In this document: positions 38,122-48,784 of the stretch, one piece after another
How positions within the stretch are numbered: the stretch's first letter is position 1
Layout of the letters: each line of letters begins with the position of its first letter
Assembly (NCBI GenBank): GCA_946800325.1
Contig: OX326956.1
Coordinates: 23,968,356 to 24,032,355 of the forward strand
Length of the DNA: 64,000 nt
Direction: 5' to 3'
Source of the DNA: Luzula sylvatica
Lineage: Eukaryota; Streptophyta; Magnoliopsida; Poales; Juncaceae
Translations under genes and position numbers: made by a program
The notes under the pieces: generated by a model
The model's database searches: none
Told to the model about the DNA's origin: nothing
Seen by the model: the letters and a program-made list of their open reading frames with translations, nothing else

Positions 38122-40797
38122 TTAAGCACAAGCCTCTTCATCATCCCGATCATCGTCTTCAAATTTTTTCTTTTTCTTGTACACCCGCTTGACTCCTATG
38201 GGCTTGCATCTTTTTGATAATTCGACCAAGTCCCACGTCTTGTTTTTCTCTATAGCCCCAATCTCTTCATCCATCGCGGATTTCCATTTCTTGTTTCTCA
38301 CGGCTTCTTCAAAGGAAATATTCTCCGCATCTGCCAAAAGACAAACAAGATGTACCTCACTGGTTGCATCGTATAGCTCTTGTAGGCTCTGTGTGCGCGT
38401 CTGTCTCGGTTCGTCTTCTTCATCAGGTATTGCGGGGCTAGTCGGTAAAGTAGCTGCGGATTCTTCTTTCTCGGACTCGTCTGACTCGGCGTCCTCATCC
38501 TCCATCTCGCACTTCTTACTCCAGTCCCATGCGCTCTTCTCATTCACATGGACATCTCGGCTCACCACAACTTTTCTTTCAATTGGGTCGTACAACTTGT
38601 ATGCCTTCGTTTTCTCGTCATATCCAATGAACACAAACTTCTTGCTTTTATCATCGAGCTTCGTCCTCCTTTGATCTGGTACATGTGCATACGCCACACT
38701 TCCGAACACCTTGAAATGCGATACCGTCGGTTTCATGCCGCTCCACGCTTCTTGAGGTGTTTTCTCGCCTAATTTCGCATGAGGACATCGATTTTGTACA
38801 TACACCGCACACTGTACCGCCTCGGCCCAAAATTCTTTTGGCACTCCTTTGCTCTTCAACATCGATCGAACCATGTCGAGAATGGTCCGGTTCTTCCTCT
38901 CGGCCACACCATTTTGTTGAGGCGAGTATGGCGCAGTCAAGAATCTCTTAATCCCTTGCTCCTCACAAAAGCTCGTAAATGCGGTTGACGTGTACTCACC
39001 ACCTCTATCTGACCGCAAAGCTTTGATGTATCGCCCGGTCATCTTCTCGACAAGCACCTTGAATCTCTTGAACACTTCGAATGCCTCGGATTTTTCCTTC
39101 AAAAAATAAACCCAGGTCCTCCTAGTGTAATCATCAACGAATGTAATAAAATACCTTTTCTCACTGAACGATTTCGGTGTGATCGGACCACAAATGTCGG
39201 TGTGCACCAGCTCGAGAGGGTTCCCTGCTTCATATTTTGCCTTCTTCTGAAATGGGACTCTTGCATGTTTACCGAGTACGCAACCTTCGCAAAATCTGCT
39301 CGTGTAGTCCATATCTGGCAGACCGTGCACCATGTCCTTCTTGGCCAACTCTCGCAAGCCTCCATAGTGCAAGTGTCCAAACCGCAAATGCCAGAGCCAA
39401 GCTTTGTCCTCCATATCGACTCGTAAGCACATTCTCTGCACACTTCTCAGGTTGAGCTTGAACATTCGATTCTTCGCCATCTCAACACGCGCAACCAATT
39501 GACCTCGATCGTCCTTCAGCTGCATCGTTCGATCTTTCATGAAGACCGAGTATCCTCTCTCCAATAGTTGCCCCGTGCTGATTATGTTGCTCTTCATCTC
39601 AGGCACGTAATAGACATTTTCGATATGTCCTTCTTTACCATCCTTCTGATAAAACCGAATTTTACCTTTGCCCTTCACTTGGACCTTTGACGCATCTCCA
39701 AATGACACGTGTCCATCGTCTAGCTCCTTCATCTCTACAAAAAGGTGTTTGTGACCGCACATGTGGTTGCTTGCGCCAGTGTCGAGGTACCAGATCGTAT
39801 CGCTCTCCGATGTGGTGTCTTTGTGAGCCATCATGAGAACACCATCATTTGCCTCCTTCTCTACTAAGTTGGCATTTTCTTTTACCTTTTTCTCGGACCA
39901 ACACTCCTTCGCGTAGTGTCCAGGCTTGCCGCAGTTGTAGCACTCGACACTTGCTCGACTCGACCAGCTTCCTCGTCCACGACCTCGTCCTCGGCCGCGC
40001 CAATTTTGCTGATTCGGTTGCTTCTTTTCTTCGGAATTATAGTTTCCGCCTCTGCCTCGACCACCAAATCGACCTCCACGGCCGCGTCCTCTTCCTCGAT
40101 TGTTCTCAGCGTACATCGCCTTGTCATCATCTATGGTCGTCTTGACTTGCAGAGCTTCTTGGTGTGCCTCGTTCTCCTTCTTTTTCTTTCGCTGCTCGTG
40201 TGCCTCGAGTGAACCTGCCAATTCATCAACGGTCATTTGATCTAAATCTTTCGACTCTTCAATAGCGCACACCACGTTTTCGAACTTCTCGGTCAGAGAT
40301 CGTAGAATCTTCTCAACAACTCTTGCGTCGGTTAGAGCTTCTCCGTTGCCCTTTAACTGATTCGTCACTGCTTGTACACGCGAGATGTAGTCGGATACTC
40401 CCTCTGATTCCTTCATCTTCATGGACTCCAATTCGCCTCGCAAAGTCTGAAGCCTCGCTTGCTTTACTCGGTTGGCACCCTTGAACACTCTCTCCAAAGT
40501 GTCCCATGCTTCCTTCGAAGTTTTCGCGCCGGCAATCTTCTGAAAACCCGACTCGTCTACAGCTTGGTACAACAGGTACATGGCGGTCTTGTCCTTCACT
40601 CGTTTCTCTTTCATTGTTTTTAACTGGTTTACCGTCTGCTCCGTTTCGGCAACCGGTTCCACGTAGCCAGCTTCGACTATCTCCCAAACATCTTGCGCAC
40701 CGAGTAACGCCCGCATCTGGATACTCCATACTTCGTAATTCGTCTTCGTCAATCGCGGTAGCGGTATATGGCCAAAAACACTCCCAGAACTCGCCAT
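38122..40797 (-). CDS. Ty1/copia gag-protease-integrase polyprotein lacking RT and RNase H
   Basis: An open frame of 891 codons from the ATG at 40797 (MASSGSVFGH), chosen because gag starts there and the ATG follows the primer-binding site; the frame itself extends 18 codons further. Domains: gag (UBN2-type, about 1-220), an RGRGRG-rich basic linker, the CCHC knuckle CYNCGKPGHYAKEC (about 286-299), protease YLDTGASNH (about 337), the HHCC zinc region (HLRFGHLHYGGL, then CEGCVLGK), and the integrase core with DICGP, RSDRGGEY and SPQQNGVAERKNR. After the conserved start of the next region (AMDEEIGAIEKNKTWDLVEL, then VKRVYK) the frame ends in a Lys/Asp-rich tail with a stop beside the polypurine tract. 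RT and RNase H are deleted, so the element cannot copy itself. Confidence 0.92.
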   Translation of the reverse strand: MASSGSVFGHIPLPRLTKTNYEVWSIQMRALLGAQDVWEIVEAGYVEPVAETEQTVNQLKTMKEKRVKDKTAMYLLYQAVDESGFQKIAGAKTSKEAWDTLERVFKGANRVKQARLQTLRGELESMKMKESEGVSDYISRVQAVTNQLKGNGEALTDARVVEKILRSLTEKFENVVCAIEESKDLDQMTVDELAGSLEAHEQRKKKKENEAHQEALQVKTTIDDDKAMYAENNRGRGRGRGGRFGGRGRGGNYNSEEKKQPNQQNWRGRGRGRGRGSWSSRASVECYNCGKPGHYAKECWSEKKVKENANLVEKEANDGVLMMAHKDTTSESDTIWYLDTGASNHMCGHKHLFVEMKELDDGHVSFGDASKVQVKGKGKIRFYQKDGKEGHIENVYYVPEMKSNIISTGQLLERGYSVFMKDRTMQLKDDRGQLVARVEMAKNRMFKLNLRSVQRMCLRVDMEDKAWLWHLRFGHLHYGGLRELAKKDMVHGLPDMDYTSRFCEGCVLGKHARVPFQKKAKYEAGNPLELVHTDICGPITPKSFSEKRYFITFVDDYTRRTWVYFLKEKSEAFEVFKRFKVLVEKMTGRYIKALRSDRGGEYTSTAFTSFCEEQGIKRFLTAPYSPQQNGVAERKNRTILDMVRSMLKSKGVPKEFWAEAVQCAVYVQNRCPHAKLGEKTPQEAWSGMKPTVSHFKVFGSVAYAHVPDQRRTKLDDKSKKFVFIGYDEKTKAYKLYDPIERKVVVSRDVHVNEKSAWDWSKKCEMEDEDAESDESEKEESAATLPTSPAIPDEEDEPRQTRTQSLQELYDATSEVHLVCLLADAENISFEEAVRNKKWKSAMDEEIGAIEKNKTWDLVELSKRCKPIGVKRVYKKKKKFEDDDRDDEEACA

Positions 40798-40798
40798 C

Positions 40799-40810
40799 GC
40801 TCTGATGCCA
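40799..40810 (-). other. Copia primer-binding site (tRNA-iMet type)
   Basis: TGGCATCAGAGC on the minus strand, one mismatch from TGGTATCAGAGC, the usual copia sequence complementary to initiator tRNA-Met. It lies two bases from the gag ATG, and the 5' LTR that should follow is missing. Confidence 0.75.
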
Positions 40811-43657
40811 ACCGGTTCATGTTCGGCCAATCTTGTCGAAATTGCCAACACGGAAAGAAACTTTACATGGTCTAGTAAAAGACCATCCCCAACTCTATCA
40901 AAATTGGATAGAGCGTTAATCTCCCATCACTTTTTTAACCAAAATACTATTCCTCAAACTAGCGAACTTCCACAAATTACTTCGGATCATTATCCATTAA
41001 AACTTACTATATCAATTCCGAAGAGCTCTAACGCAAAAAAATACAATCTTGAAAGATTTTGGCTTAAGAACGACCAAGCTAGAGACATCTTTGCGCAAAC
41101 TTGGCAAACCGGGACACAAAACACTAATCCGGCAAAGAACTTCATTATTAAGTTAACAAACACCAAAAAGGTAGTGGCCGATTGGGCAACAAATAATTTG
41201 AATAATATTGATATGAACCTTCAAAATAGTAAAGAATTTATTTCCTATCTTGATAAGATAGAAGAAACAAGATTACTATCACAAACCGAACTAAATCTTC
41301 GAATTGACCTCAAAATTTGGGCACAAGAAATGGCCATTAATTCGGAAATAAAATGGCAACAAAGAAGTTCGGAAAAATGGATAAAATTTGGCGACCGAAA
41401 CAACGCCTATTTTCATGCTATGGCATCGGCGAAAAGAAATAGGAATTTCATTCCTAATATAATGCATAATGATGCTACCTATTCCGAACCACAACAAATA
41501 CTAACTCTCTTTTATGATCATTTTCGTAACACAATGGGGACTAGAGCGGTTGAAACCGAGGTTGACCTTACGGTGCTCCTAGGAAATCCGATCCCAATAA
41601 CAAATCTAAACGAAATCGATGTGCCATTCACGATGGACGAAATTGAAAAAACGATCCATAAAATGAAAAAAAGAAAATCATCCGGACCCGACGGGTTACC
41701 CTCCGAGTACGTCCAACAATTTTGGGACACGATAAAAAACGATTTCGTCGAGCTAATTCAACACTTTCAAGAAAACAAACTAGATCTATGGCGAATAAAC
41801 CAAGCAAATATAACTTTAATCCCGAAAGTTGATGGTGCGAACAAAATTGAACAATTTAGGCCAATAAGTGTTATCAACACACCAATCAAAATAATTACCA
41901 AAATAATGGCAAATAGGCTCCAACCGTTTCTTCCCACCCTAATCAACAAACAACAAACGGCCTTTATCAAGGGACGAGCAATTACCGATGCCTTCCTAGT
42001 GGCTAGAGAGTACGTGCATTATTTCAAGAAAAACAAAATCCCCGCTATAATGCTCAAAATTGATATTAAGAAGGTTTTTGATAATGTCTCATGGAAATTC
42101 ATGTTGAAACTTTTAAGAGCAAGAGACTTCCCTCCCAAATGGATCCTATGGATTCACAATTTATTCATCTCATCCTCCTCCGCAATTAAAATAAACGGAG
42201 AGATATCTCCATACTTCTTTCTCCAAAGAGGTCTAAGACAAGGTGACCCTTTATCCCCTCTACTTTTTGACATTGCGGTTGACTCGCTACAAGCCATTAT
42301 GAAAAAGATTAACCCTCTTCTTGAGAGAATGAGCAACATTGATTCCCAAATTTTGCAATTCGCGGATGATACCATCTTATTTGTCGAAGCATCCCCAAAC
42401 AACCTAAAAAAGATAAAACTTGGGCTCGATATTTTCTCCGAAATAACGGGTCTAAACATTAATTGGGAAAAAACGAGTTTCTCAACGCTTAATGTGCCGA
42501 CTACTTTAGATCAAACAATAAGCGAAACTCTAAAATGCCATAAAAAAGATCTCCCCCTTAATTATCTAGGTCTTCCCTTGACATCATCGAAACCGAAAAA
42601 AGTAACTTTTCTCCCACTCATTAAAAGAATTCAAGACAAAGTAGCCAATTGGAAGGGAAAATTGCTATCAATGGGTGGACGCCTAACTTTGGCAAAGGCG
42701 ACCCTTGCCTCAATTCCAACTTACTATATGCAAGTGCTCCAATTACCTGCATGGGTAATAAACGAAATTAATAAAATTATTAGAGCTTTCTTATGGAAAG
42801 GGGCCGAAAAATATAATCCCGGAAATTGTTTAGTTAGTTGGTCCAAGGTATGCCTACCTAAGATGAACGGAGGTTTGGGGTTACCGGACATCAAAACAAA
42901 AAATAACGCTCTACTCCTTAAGCTTTTATGGCAAATAGATAACAATAACCAAAATCTTTGGTCATCGTGTCTTAGAGACCTCTATGGTATACAACAAGCA
43001 ATTCATTTGGTCGACGTTTCCGTGTCCAAAAGATCTTTTTTCCTAAACCAACTAACGCAACTTCTTCACATATACAAGGCCTCTACATTTGTGGAGGGAT
43101 CAACATCTTCGGTTGAATGGAAATGGAACACGCAAAAGATTTTTACAAGCAAATCGGCTTATGCATTCCTAATCAATCCCGGCATAACAAATTCGTGGCA
43201 TAAACCATTATGGAAATTAAAAATTCCCCCAAAAATACAAATATTTCTTTGGTTAGCCCTACAAGCGAAACTAAACACCTATGATATCCTATCTAAAAAG
43301 GGATGGTCGGGAAGTAATAATTGCGTGCTTTGTGATAGAAGTCTTGAAACGGCGGACCACCTATTCCTCCAATGCTCGTACACATTTGCGGTATGGGCCA
43401 TAGTAGGGCGAATGATGGGAGAATCGAGCATTAGGATCCCACACTCCTCACAAATCGATTCATGGATGTTAAATAGAGCCAAATACGACGCAACAAAAAA
43501 GAAGATATGGGATAAGTTATGGGCATCCATTAATTGGAATGTTTGGAAGGCGAGGAACGAGAAAATATTTCGAAGAAAAGACGTGCTGCCCATCACCACG
43601 GCAAAGAAGGCGATCAATGAAGTAAACACGTGGAAGTGTTTAGATAGGAATACATAG
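40805..43657 (+). CDS. LINE-2 ORF2 remnant: reverse transcriptase with zf-RVT domain
   Basis: A 950-codon open frame. Its first ATG (40805) lies in the copia-derived junction, so the first ~5-8 codons are not LINE sequence. Recognisable LINE sequence starts with the endonuclease end (FTWSSKR, LSKLDRALIS, SDHYPL). RT motifs are GPDGLPSEY, the LKIDIKKVFD block (usual Lys-Ala-Phe-Asp has Val for Ala), RQGDPLSPLLF and the catalytic FADD in LQFADDTILF. The C-terminal zf-RVT region (WLALQAKLNTYD, then CVLCDRSLETADHLFLQC) is complete. The endonuclease active site is missing, so it is not autonomous. It belongs to a different subfamily from LINE-1. Confidence 0.92.
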   Translation: MPTGSCSANLVEIANTERNFTWSSKRPSPTLSKLDRALISHHFFNQNTIPQTSELPQITSDHYPLKLTISIPKSSNAKKYNLERFWLKNDQARDIFAQTWQTGTQNTNPAKNFIIKLTNTKKVVADWATNNLNNIDMNLQNSKEFISYLDKIEETRLLSQTELNLRIDLKIWAQEMAINSEIKWQQRSSEKWIKFGDRNNAYFHAMASAKRNRNFIPNIMHNDATYSEPQQILTLFYDHFRNTMGTRAVETEVDLTVLLGNPIPITNLNEIDVPFTMDEIEKTIHKMKKRKSSGPDGLPSEYVQQFWDTIKNDFVELIQHFQENKLDLWRINQANITLIPKVDGANKIEQFRPISVINTPIKIITKIMANRLQPFLPTLINKQQTAFIKGRAITDAFLVAREYVHYFKKNKIPAIMLKIDIKKVFDNVSWKFMLKLLRARDFPPKWILWIHNLFISSSSAIKINGEISPYFFLQRGLRQGDPLSPLLFDIAVDSLQAIMKKINPLLERMSNIDSQILQFADDTILFVEASPNNLKKIKLGLDIFSEITGLNINWEKTSFSTLNVPTTLDQTISETLKCHKKDLPLNYLGLPLTSSKPKKVTFLPLIKRIQDKVANWKGKLLSMGGRLTLAKATLASIPTYYMQVLQLPAWVINEINKIIRAFLWKGAEKYNPGNCLVSWSKVCLPKMNGGLGLPDIKTKNNALLLKLLWQIDNNNQNLWSSCLRDLYGIQQAIHLVDVSVSKRSFFLNQLTQLLHIYKASTFVEGSTSSVEWKWNTQKIFTSKSAYAFLINPGITNSWHKPLWKLKIPPKIQIFLWLALQAKLNTYDILSKKGWSGSNNCVLCDRSLETADHLFLQCSYTFAVWAIVGRMMGESSIRIPHSSQIDSWMLNRAKYDATKKKIWDKLWASINWNVWKARNEKIFRRKDVLPITTAKKAINEVNTWKCLDRNT

Positions 43658-43773
43658 ATGTGATAGCCATTTAATTTTTTTCACGACGTTTTATTCTCGG
43701 ATGTATATATACCTTTTTTTATTTATAAAAGCATGAATACCATTGGTATTCTTTCAAAAAAAAAAAAAAAAAA
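40815..43773 (+). mobile_element. LINE-2: 5'-truncated non-LTR retrotransposon with poly(A) tail
   Basis: Starts within the endonuclease C-terminal part of ORF2 and ends in an 18-nt poly(A) (43756-43773). The 3' UTR is about 100 bp and has a short hairpin AATACCA-T-TGGTATT (about 43736-43750) just before the tail. Its left boundary abuts the copia primer-binding region head to head. No target duplication could be identified. Confidence 0.9.
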
Positions 43774-43944
43774 TTTCTCAGTCTACATATAGTTTCAAAA
43801 TTATAATCCCAAATGACAATGCTGAGAATATTTGACCCATCGTGAAAAGAAGATACAACTCGAGTAGAGACATAGTAAACGACAATGTTGAGAATATTTG
43901 GCCCAATAATGTTCCCAATAATGTTCCCATAATTTTTTTAACAT
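43774..43944. repeat. Short flanking segment with GTTCCCATAATT repeats
   Basis: GACAATGYTGAGAATATTTG occurs at about 43817 and 43891. GGCCCAATAATGTTCCCATAAT-type sequence at 43910-43937 recurs at 46323-46346 beyond the CACTA element, evidence of a small local duplication. Confidence 0.65.
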
Positions 43945-46274
43945 CACTACTACAAAAAATGCAGTTAGGGACAAACGTGTTTAGTCCCTAAAACACGGTT
44001 TGGAGTCGCTGTAGATCTTTAGGGACTACATCTAGTCCCTAAGATTTTGTCCTAACAGCCCCGACGCAGCAAATCAGGGCGACAAAAGTTTTTTTGATTT
44101 TGGTCCTTGATAACCGCATTTCTTGCGACAAGACTAATTTCCGATTTTTTTCCTCATTTTCTTAGGTAGTCCCTGAAAATGAATTTTCTGTGACAACTGA
44201 CAAGTTATTGTCGTGAAAAATATGTTTAATGTGACTAACTTCCGTCCCCAACTATGATCGTTCTATGACTAGACTTTGTCTCTGAATACTCCATTTATGT
44301 GACAAATTTTAGTATCTGAATATATACTATATTTGACTCAATTTTGTCCCTGACTATATTCTTTTCGTGACTAGTTCTTGTCTCTAAATATTTTTTTTAT
44401 GTGACAAACTTTATTCTCTAAATATACTATTTATGCGAATGATATTAGTGTCTAAATATATCTTTATGGGACTAATTTTTGTCTCAAAACTAACTTTAGC
44501 CACAACATCATAATTATATTAATAAAATAAGAATAATATTTTCGCCATTTAAATAAAACAAATGTATCTCTAAAAACACTTAATCGTTTCATTGTTACAA
44601 CGCTAACTCGAGTACTACAAAACAACATTCACCAAAATGTCAAAGAAACAAAAAACAAAATCTTCAACATTGCGATAGATGACATGCTTCTTTTGCTACC
44701 CTTTAATCCCAACTCATCCGCCTGCAAAATGTATTCAGAAACATGATGAATATTATAAGCAAGCAAATAGAAAAATGAGTGAATGAAAAAAATAAATAGG
44801 AATGGATTTAGGAAATTACCTCGAGCAACCACTTGAGATTCCTATAATAACAATGATCAATGGGCTCGATATAACGATAAGTAACTTACTACTCTGCCAA
44901 CGAACATGAAATAAGACAAATGCTCCCAGAGAAAACTTACCAATCTGCATAAATTAGAGGGGTATTTTTGTAATTATTTAAAAAAAATAAAGGGGTATTA
45001 TGAAATTTTGTATATTACATATAATAATACCTGAATGCCACGAGCTCGGTATTCTTGATGCAAATCTTTTAAATATTGAAGTGTACTCGAGTCTATATAC
45101 ATCATGGCTACATGAATAAAAAAAGTAAAATTACAAAAAGGTCCTTGTAATTCTGTAAAATTAAAATAACATACGTGACATTTCGATGACCACAAAGTAA
45201 ATTCTCTTCACGTCCGGGCCCCTTTTTGCAGAAGAAGCACCCAATTCATATTCTCTCTACCTATATAATAAAACAATAATATTGTAAAATTTCAAATATA
45301 ATCTTTAGAAAAATTAAAACGGAATTCATTAATTAATTACCTATCAATTTTGGAGACTTTCCATGTATCAAAGAAAATGGAAGAGGAGGTAGTGCATCTG
45401 TTTTTAGACAAATATTCCCTACATTTAAAGAAAATGAGCTCCCGCATTACTGGATTTTTGTAAACAAACCCCTGCATTACTGTCAATTTGAAAAGAAGTC
45501 CCGAAATAAAAAGTAAATATGTTTCAGATGTCATACCAGTAATAGTCCCTTACAAATAAAAATGGTATAATTACACATTGCCCCCTACAAATAAAAATGG
45601 TATAATTACACATTGCCCCCTACAAATTATAATATTTATTATTACCAGGAATTTCTTTTAAAGTACCTATGTGGTACCGTCGAGTTCAATTACACACACA
45701 TCTGTAGGGCCCTCTTGGCCATCGACTGGTACCAAAGCCACTCTCTACCCATTCTTGTATCACGACAGTTATGTTCGGTACAACCTTCACAAAGAAATAC
45801 ATTAAATTTTATAAATAGAGGGATCTTTTTGCAAATTGTTGGTAGTTATAAATTGAGACAAGGAGATATAACAAACATGTACTGTCTAGCCCAAGTAGTT
45901 TCCCTTTCTCTCTTCGTTTAAAACAGACTGAATCATTACACAAACGAAATATTATTAGATATAATGATATATCGTATCGATGAATAGATTTAATATATGA
46001 AATTGAAGAATTATTTATCAGCGACCAAATTTAGTCCTAATTATTTATCATTTTATATGTCAAGTATTTTGCGACAAATTGTTTGTCACAAAATGTACTG
46101 ACTTATAGACTTAATTGTGTTTTGTAACTAATTTAGTAGCAAAAAGAAACACTTTGTCCCAATTTTTTTTTTTTTTGAGACAAACATATATCAGTCGCTA
46201 ATAATTGTCATACAGTGACAAAATTTACTTGGTCGCAAGGATTTTCGTAGCTAATGATACTTTTTGTAGTAGTG
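43945..46274. mobile_element. Non-autonomous CACTA (En/Spm) transposon
   Basis: The termini are CACTACTACAAAAAA (43945) and the reverse complement of ...TTTTTGTAGTAGTG (ending 46274), the classic plant CACTA ends. The 3-bp target duplication CAT lies at 43942-43944 and 46275-46277. Subterminal regions repeat GTCCCTAA and GTGACAA/TTTGTCAC-type motifs. The 2330-bp interior has no transposase. It includes a duplicated 35-bp segment (45552-45586 and 45587-45620, around AAATGGTATAATTACACATT). Movement would need a transposase supplied in trans. Confidence 0.95.
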
Positions 46275-46491
46275 CATATAATTAACATATACATATATAT
46301 AATTAATACATATATTATTTTCGGCCCAATAATGTTCCCATAATTTTTTTTTATACGTATATGACAAGGACAAGATATCTTGACAATTTATTATTTGTAT
46401 TTTCTTTTATCATATATATGGAAAAAATATTATATATACATATCACAAATGCATGATAATATTTGGCCACATATATGCTAATTATAATTTA

Positions 46492-46496
<5 letters not shown>

Positions 46497-46554
<58 letters not shown>
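46497..46554. repeat. (TA)n microsatellite
   Basis: About 29 TA units. A second TA run lies at 46732-46751, close to the 3' end of PMEI copy 2 and the edge of the duplication. Confidence 0.95.
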
Positions 46555-46558
<4 letters not shown>

Positions 46559-46764
46559 ACATATATTAATACATTAATTAAGAGAGCCTCATATTTATTT
46601 GGCCCATGCAAATAATTATATCACATTTATTATTTTCAAGCCAATAATTTAGGCCTATACAAAGAATTTATTTTTTCTAAAATAATACATACACATATAT
46701 ATTATATGTATTTATTTATTTCACATTACCATATATATATATATATATATACACATATATATAT

Positions 46765-47343
46765 TTATTTGACCGAAGAAGAAAGGCCATTAACCAGACC
46801 CAAAGCATTACTAGTAAGTTGCGCGACATTCAAAACTCGAGTTCGAACTCTCATCTGAACATCTCGACCACTCGCTCTAAAACCTTCCATGCACGTATTT
46901 TCATCAGTTAAAGCCGCGCTAACCCAAGTCTGAACACTATTAATTTGAAATCCTGTTTGCTTCCCTTTAAGATGAGACATAGTTTGCATGGATTGTTTTA
47001 ACTCGTCGATCGAATCGCTTAATGTGTCCATGCAATCTTTCATTGCCTGTTTGTCGTACGGGCCCATGTTGGTTGATGTGGACATTTGAGTCATGGAAGC
47101 CGAGGCGGACTTAGCGCTGTTAAGACTGACTGATAAACCCGTGAGGGCTAATTGCATTGGACTTGTTTGGATCGTGCTTGCGTAAGTTGAGAGGGAACTG
47201 AAACATAGAGATGGGTATTTTGTGAGACTGCATGATGTTTTGATGAATTCCGTGTTTGTTTGGGTTTCCGGAAGCTTGCGCGCTTCGTGACACGTAATGG
47301 AGAGAAGAATAAGTGTTAGGGTTTGAAGACATGACATGGCCAT
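46765..47343 (-). CDS. PMEI family protein, copy 2
   Basis: A single-exon 192-residue protein, nearly identical to copy 1 (for example Val to Ile in the DSVDEL motif, Ala to Thr in the signal peptide). Signal peptide and PMEI cysteines are all conserved. The last codons differ completely (SVK and TAA instead of SIIHSTP) because the duplication breakpoint falls inside the final codons. The 3' UTR is therefore unrelated to copy 1. The leader (GT)n tract is shorter, and the putative TATA box is TATAAAAG on the minus strand (about 47390-47383). It may be functional; expression is unknown. Confidence 0.92.
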   Translation of the reverse strand: MAMSCLQTLTLILLSITCHEARKLPETQTNTEFIKTSCSLTKYPSLCFSSLSTYASTIQTSPMQLALTGLSVSLNSAKSASASMTQMSTSTNMGPYDKQAMKDCMDTLSDSIDELKQSMQTMSHLKGKQTGFQINSVQTWVSAALTDENTCMEGFRASGRDVQMRVRTRVLNVAQLTSNALGLVNGLSSSVK

Positions 47344-48631
47344 TTGTGTGTGTGTGTGTGTGTGTTAGAGAAGGTGGAGGGGCTTTTATAGGGGAAACGT
47401 CTGGTGGGAGGATAATAATAGTGATTAGTGAGGATAAATTTGGATAGGAAAACATTGACATCAATGATCAAATAATAATGAATTGAGATAAAAAAAAAAA
47501 ATCCTCCGTTGAATCAAAATAATAATTATTAACGCGAACTCCTTGTATTAAAAAAAAAGAGTAAGATTTGGTGCAAATATTTGATCATTATGATAACATT
47601 GTTCTGATAATTATTAGTTTTCTTTAAAATTCATGGTTGATCTTTGTTCAAACATAATTAATCTGATGCTTTTTCTCAAAAAAAAATTAATCAGATGCTT
47701 GAGGAAATTTGATATAGACATATTGAATCCTTACTTTAATTGGATCCATTTCTGTGAATAATAAGACGATAGATATTTTGATGCATTCTGACCCTTTTTG
47801 AATAGTGGGGCCACACAGGTCCTCTGATTGCTTCCCCATATAGAGAAACAATTGGATCAGCCTTGCCATTTAATCTGGCTTTGCTTAGATCCTCTAAAGC
47901 AGTGCTTCCTTAATTTAATATTTGGACTTAAAGAGTACTTTTTTATTTTTTGTTTTTGAAGTATAGAGTTTGTTTATTTTAACATGGGTTTTGATTTTGT
48001 GTTCGACTTACAAACCTCTAATTTTTAATATTGAAAAATTACGAAAGATTGATACGAAAGACAATCATTATTGTACAATTCAAAGAAAATAATTCTTTTT
48101 ATTAAAAAAATAAAAATTTAAGAAAATATATAATTGTCACGGTCGTCAATTGACTCATAATTCAGTTGGTTGAGTGGCTCATTATCACGAAAACAGATTT
48201 ATATCTTGGTCCTAAAATATTTAATCTTGACGGTAATTAATCAACGTGACTACGTGAGAATAACGTTCTATTCTCAATTTTGTTTCGGGATATGATAAAC
48301 TCGTCCACTTAAATTTATGCTTCACAAACCACATAAGATCTACAACGCTATGTTTCGGAATACCGTTATGTTGCATGGGATAATTGATGGATTATATTCC
48401 CATCTGGTAGGATATCAACATCTGCCATTAATGGCACTTGGCATATATCAATAATGCACACTCACGAGCACTTGGCTTTGAGTTCCATTTTCATGGTGCT
48501 TTGGACACTTTGTTCCCCCAAAAAGATTAGGGTCCAGTGTTTGTAAAAATGATGTAGGATAATTTTATTGGAGTTATGCTGCGATCTTTTAATTATATTT
48601 TTCGTCCTAATAGGTTGTTAAGTTGTGTTAC
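46773..48631. repeat. Segmental duplication, copy 2
   Basis: Same orientation as copy 1 (30927-36046), about 15 kb away. It begins within the last codons of PMEI and continues through the promoter to about 48631, with an empty site for the MULE-like insertion of copy 1. Confidence 0.85.
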
Positions 48632-48784
48632 TAATTTGTAGGAAAAAAATTTGTGTAATTCATAGATATGTACTCTCATGTGCACGTCATAAATACGAAA
48701 ACGACACGTGACAATTGTCTTTTTAATTTTTTACTAAATTTTGTGCATTCGGAATGCATACTGTCAGGTGTCATGTTTCTATTA

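Noticed and set aside
38177..40805. Plus-strand ORFs up to 165 codons
   Set aside because: Antisense shadows of the copia polyprotein.
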